Source of the DNA: Chloroflexota bacterium
GTDB taxonomy: Bacteria > Chloroflexota > UBA6077
Length of the DNA: 8,511 nt
Assembly (NCBI GenBank): GCA_023380955.1
Contig: JAMCTB010000146.1
Location: 908-9,418, forward strand
Reading direction: 5' to 3'
The position numbers and the translations under genes were made by a program. Shown here in pieces: positions 6,742-8,511 of the stretch; positions within the stretch are counted from its first letter, which is position 1; each line of letters begins with the position of its first letter. Under the pieces are notes generated by a model. The model did no database searches, had not been told where the DNA came from, and saw only the letters and a program-made list of their open reading frames with translations.

Positions 6742-8148
6742 CTACCCGATGGGCAGGTGAACTGTCACGGTGGTCCCCCGTTCCAGCTCGCTTGCCAGGG
6801 TGATGTCGCCGCCGTGCTGCCGGGCGATCCACCTGGCGATAGACAACCCCAGTCCGGTTCCCCCGGGGTCCCGTGAACGGGCCGGGTCGGCGCGGTAGAA
6901 GCGCTCGAACACGTTGGGTAGATCCTCCGGGGGTATCCCAACACCGGTGTCCTGGACCGTGAGCTCGGCCATACGGGCTCCACGACTCAGGGCCACCTTG
7001 ACCGAGCCGCTCCGAGGAGTGTACTTGAAGGCGTTGTCCAGCAGGATCAGAAGGAGTTGCTTGAGGCGGTCAGGGTCGCCACGGACCATCGCCGGCTCCA
7101 GATGATCGATCTCGACCTTCTGGCCTCTGGCGAGGTGGCGGGCCTCGTTCACCGCGTTCAGCAGCACCCTGTCCAGCTCCACCTCCTGCCTGGAAAGTGG
7201 GACGCCGGCATCAGCACGAGCCAGCGCCAGCAGATCTGCGACCAGTCTCGTGAGCCGATCCGCTTCGCGACTAGCTTCCTCCACTGCCTCGGTCCGCTCC
7301 GCCTCGGGCATCCGGGGATGGGTGCGCAGCAGCTCCAGATTGGCCTGGATCGCGGTCAACGGAGCACGCAACTCGTGGGACGCATCCCCGACGAAACGCT
7401 GCTGACTCTTGTATGCCTTTTCCAGGCGGTTCAACATGCCATTAAACGTGGCGGCGAGATGCTCAAGCTCGTCGCGCCTGGAACCAACAGGCACCCTCCG
7501 GTCGAACTTGCCCGAGCCAGCGATGTCGGCCGCGGTTTCGGTCAGGGTCGCGACAGGTCGGAGGGCTCGGTCGACTATGGTCCAACTGGCGAACACCGTT
7601 ATAGCTGCCCCTGCAAGGGCGAGCAAGCCGACCAGCTGCCTGAACCTCTGAATGAAGGAATCGATCGCATTTAGCGGCGCCGCGGCCAGGAGATATCTGG
7701 CCGGCTGACCGTCCAGCGGCAACAGGTAGAGCCGCCAGCGAGTACCGTCCGACGCAGTGGCGAGGCCGAAGGTACCTTGGCCGGTATCCACGGCCGCGAA
7801 GGGTGGCACAAGGCCGAGAATCGGATCGTAGGGTGGGGTAGAGGGCCGGGACTCCAGGCCGCGGGGATCCACCGCGGGGGCCGTGGGCGCATTGGGTGTA
7901 GAATCGATCACGTGCCCCGCCGAATCGTACACACGGATGGTGACGTCGGGAGAGGTCGGGATAAGCCGAGTGATGTTCCTGTTCGCCGTATACTCCTGGG
8001 CGGCATGCTCCGCCCCGGTTCTTAGCATCACGTCTTGATCAGCGTAGAGGTTCCGGCCGTGGATCGCGTAGGCGAGCAATCCGGCCACGAGCAGTGCCAG
8101 CCCCACGAGGCCGGCCGACCACAGGGCCAGGCGGAGGCGTACCGACAT
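6742..8148 (-). CDS. HAMP-containing sensor histidine kinase (partner of the OmpR-type regulator)
   Basis: A 468-residue transmembrane kinase. TM1 (about 7-29), an extracytoplasmic sensor region (30-165) rich in Pro around 83-116, TM2 (about 171-192), a HAMP linker (about 193-246), the HisKA domain with H258 in DASHELRAPLT, then the HATPase_c domain with N372 (LLLILLDNAFKYTP), G1 box DTGVGI (400-405), F box around FERFYR (414-419) and G2 box GGTGLGL (429-435). All catalytic motifs are intact. The arrangement matches the common MprB/BaeS-like envelope-stress or metal-responsive class, but the sensor region does not reveal its signal. The ATG at 8148 is three bases after the regulator's stop, with GAGGAGGAG at the regulator's end as ribosome site, so the two are translationally linked. 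It is the most likely kinase for the system acting on the four-repeat promoters (inference). Confidence 0.95.
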   Translation of the reverse strand: MSVRLRLALWSAGLVGLALLVAGLLAYAIHGRNLYADQDVMLRTGAEHAAQEYTANRNITRLIPTSPDVTIRVYDSAGHVIDSTPNAPTAPAVDPRGLESRPSTPPYDPILGLVPPFAAVDTGQGTFGLATASDGTRWRLYLLPLDGQPARYLLAAAPLNAIDSFIQRFRQLVGLLALAGAAITVFASWTIVDRALRPVATLTETAADIAGSGKFDRRVPVGSRRDELEHLAATFNGMLNRLEKAYKSQQRFVGDASHELRAPLTAIQANLELLRTHPRMPEAERTEAVEEASREADRLTRLVADLLALARADAGVPLSRQEVELDRVLLNAVNEARHLARGQKVEIDHLEPAMVRGDPDRLKQLLLILLDNAFKYTPRSGSVKVALSRGARMAELTVQDTGVGIPPEDLPNVFERFYRADPARSRDPGGTGLGLSIARWIARQHGGDITLASELERGTTVTVHLPIG

Positions 8149-8151
8149 CGG

Positions 8152-8511
8152 CTACTCCTCCTCGCGCAGAACGTACCCCACGCCGCGAGCTGTCTGAATC
8201 AGCCTCGGCTCTCCCGCGGCCTCCAGCTTCTGCCGGAGCTGCCTCACGTACACCTCCAGGACATTCGTGTTGCCCTCGAAGTCGTATCCCCAGACGTGAT
8301 CCATCAGGATCTCACGGGATAGGACCCTTCGCGGTTGCCGGAGAAGCTCCTCCAGCAGCTGAAACTCGGTCTTGGTCAGGTCGATATCGCGGGTCCCTCG
8401 CTCGGCTCGCCTGGTGCCTATGTCGAGGCTGAGGTCGGCGAACCTGAGGACCGCGGGCCTGTCGGCCTCGCTTCGGCGCAGCAGCGCCTGTACCCTGGCC
8501 AGCAGGATGCC
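8152..8511 (-). CDS. OmpR/PhoB-family response regulator, C-terminal part (cut by the window edge)
   Basis: The visible 119 residues run in frame to the right edge with no start codon needed, so the receiver domain is outside the window. They begin with the ILLARVQALLRR linker that usually ends a REC domain, then a winged-helix DNA-binding domain: LTKTEFQLLEELLRQP (local 45-60), SREILMDHVWGYDFEGNTN (65-83), the recognition helix about 82-97 (TNVLEVYVRQLRQKLE) and the wing TARGVGYVL (107-115). The DFEGNTNVLEVYVRQLR stretch resembles the MprA/PrrA-like branch of this family. The stop TAG is at 8154-8152 and the kinase ATG follows after three bases. Proteins of this family bind direct repeats one helical turn apart, which matches the arrays at four promoters in this window; that link is inference. 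Confidence 0.95.
   Translation of the reverse strand, partial: GILLARVQALLRRSEADRPAVLRFADLSLDIGTRRAERGTRDIDLTKTEFQLLEELLRQPRRVLSREILMDHVWGYDFEGNTNVLEVYVRQLRQKLEAAGEPRLIQTARGVGYVLREEE

Overview
The window is GC-rich bacterial DNA, compactly coded, with nine genes: eight read leftward (minus strand) and one rightward. GC-rich composition, good Shine-Dalgarno sites, a SHOCT protein just behind FtsH and the style of the sensor kinases suggest a Chloroflexota/Thermomicrobia-like or otherwise actinobacteria-like organism. This is a guess from protein style; no rRNA or marker gene in the window settles it.

Layout from left to right. (1) A stand-alone CheY-like receiver protein (149-574, minus). (2) A 340-bp divergent intergenic region with one promoter firing left into the receiver gene and one firing right into a small ABM-fold (IsdG/antibiotic-biosynthesis-monooxygenase-like) gene (915-1205, plus), which ends at a strong hairpin terminator. 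(3) A leftward cluster, probably one operon, starting near 5065: an HMA-fold protein lacking the metal-binding CxxC, the membrane AAA+ protease FtsH, a small one-TM SHOCT protein and a four-TM sensor histidine kinase (down to 1298). (4) A leftward Nramp-family metal transporter (5207-6499) with its own complex control region. (5) A two-component pair: a PhoB/OmpR-type response regulator (cut by the right edge, only the DNA-binding domain visible) followed 3 bp later by its HAMP-containing histidine kinase (6742-8148).

The most interesting signal is non-coding. Four promoters (for the receiver gene, the ABM gene, the HMA-ftsH-SHOCT cluster and the Nramp gene) carry the same array: four YTCAG-like pentamers at exactly 11-bp spacing, with the last pentamer starting exactly 15 bp before a -10-like hexamer (GATCAT, TAAGAT, GATCAT, GATAAT). 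No convincing -35 is present. This is the geometry expected of an OmpR/PhoB-family activator bound in tandem along one DNA face. The natural but unproven candidate regulator is the response regulator at the right edge. If correct, the window is a local regulon in which one two-component system co-controls membrane protein quality control (FtsH, SHOCT), metal import (Nramp, HMA-like protein), a small ABM enzyme and further signalling proteins.

The Nramp gene has a second layer of control: a perfect 11-bp inverted repeat just downstream of the predicted start point, of the kind bound by Fur- or DtxR/MntR-type metalloregulators. The Nramp protein itself departs from the canonical metal-site motifs (DAGS for DPGN, MPWM for MPHN), so its substrate should not be assumed to be manganese or iron.

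I saw no insertion sequence, CRISPR array, tRNA or rRNA.
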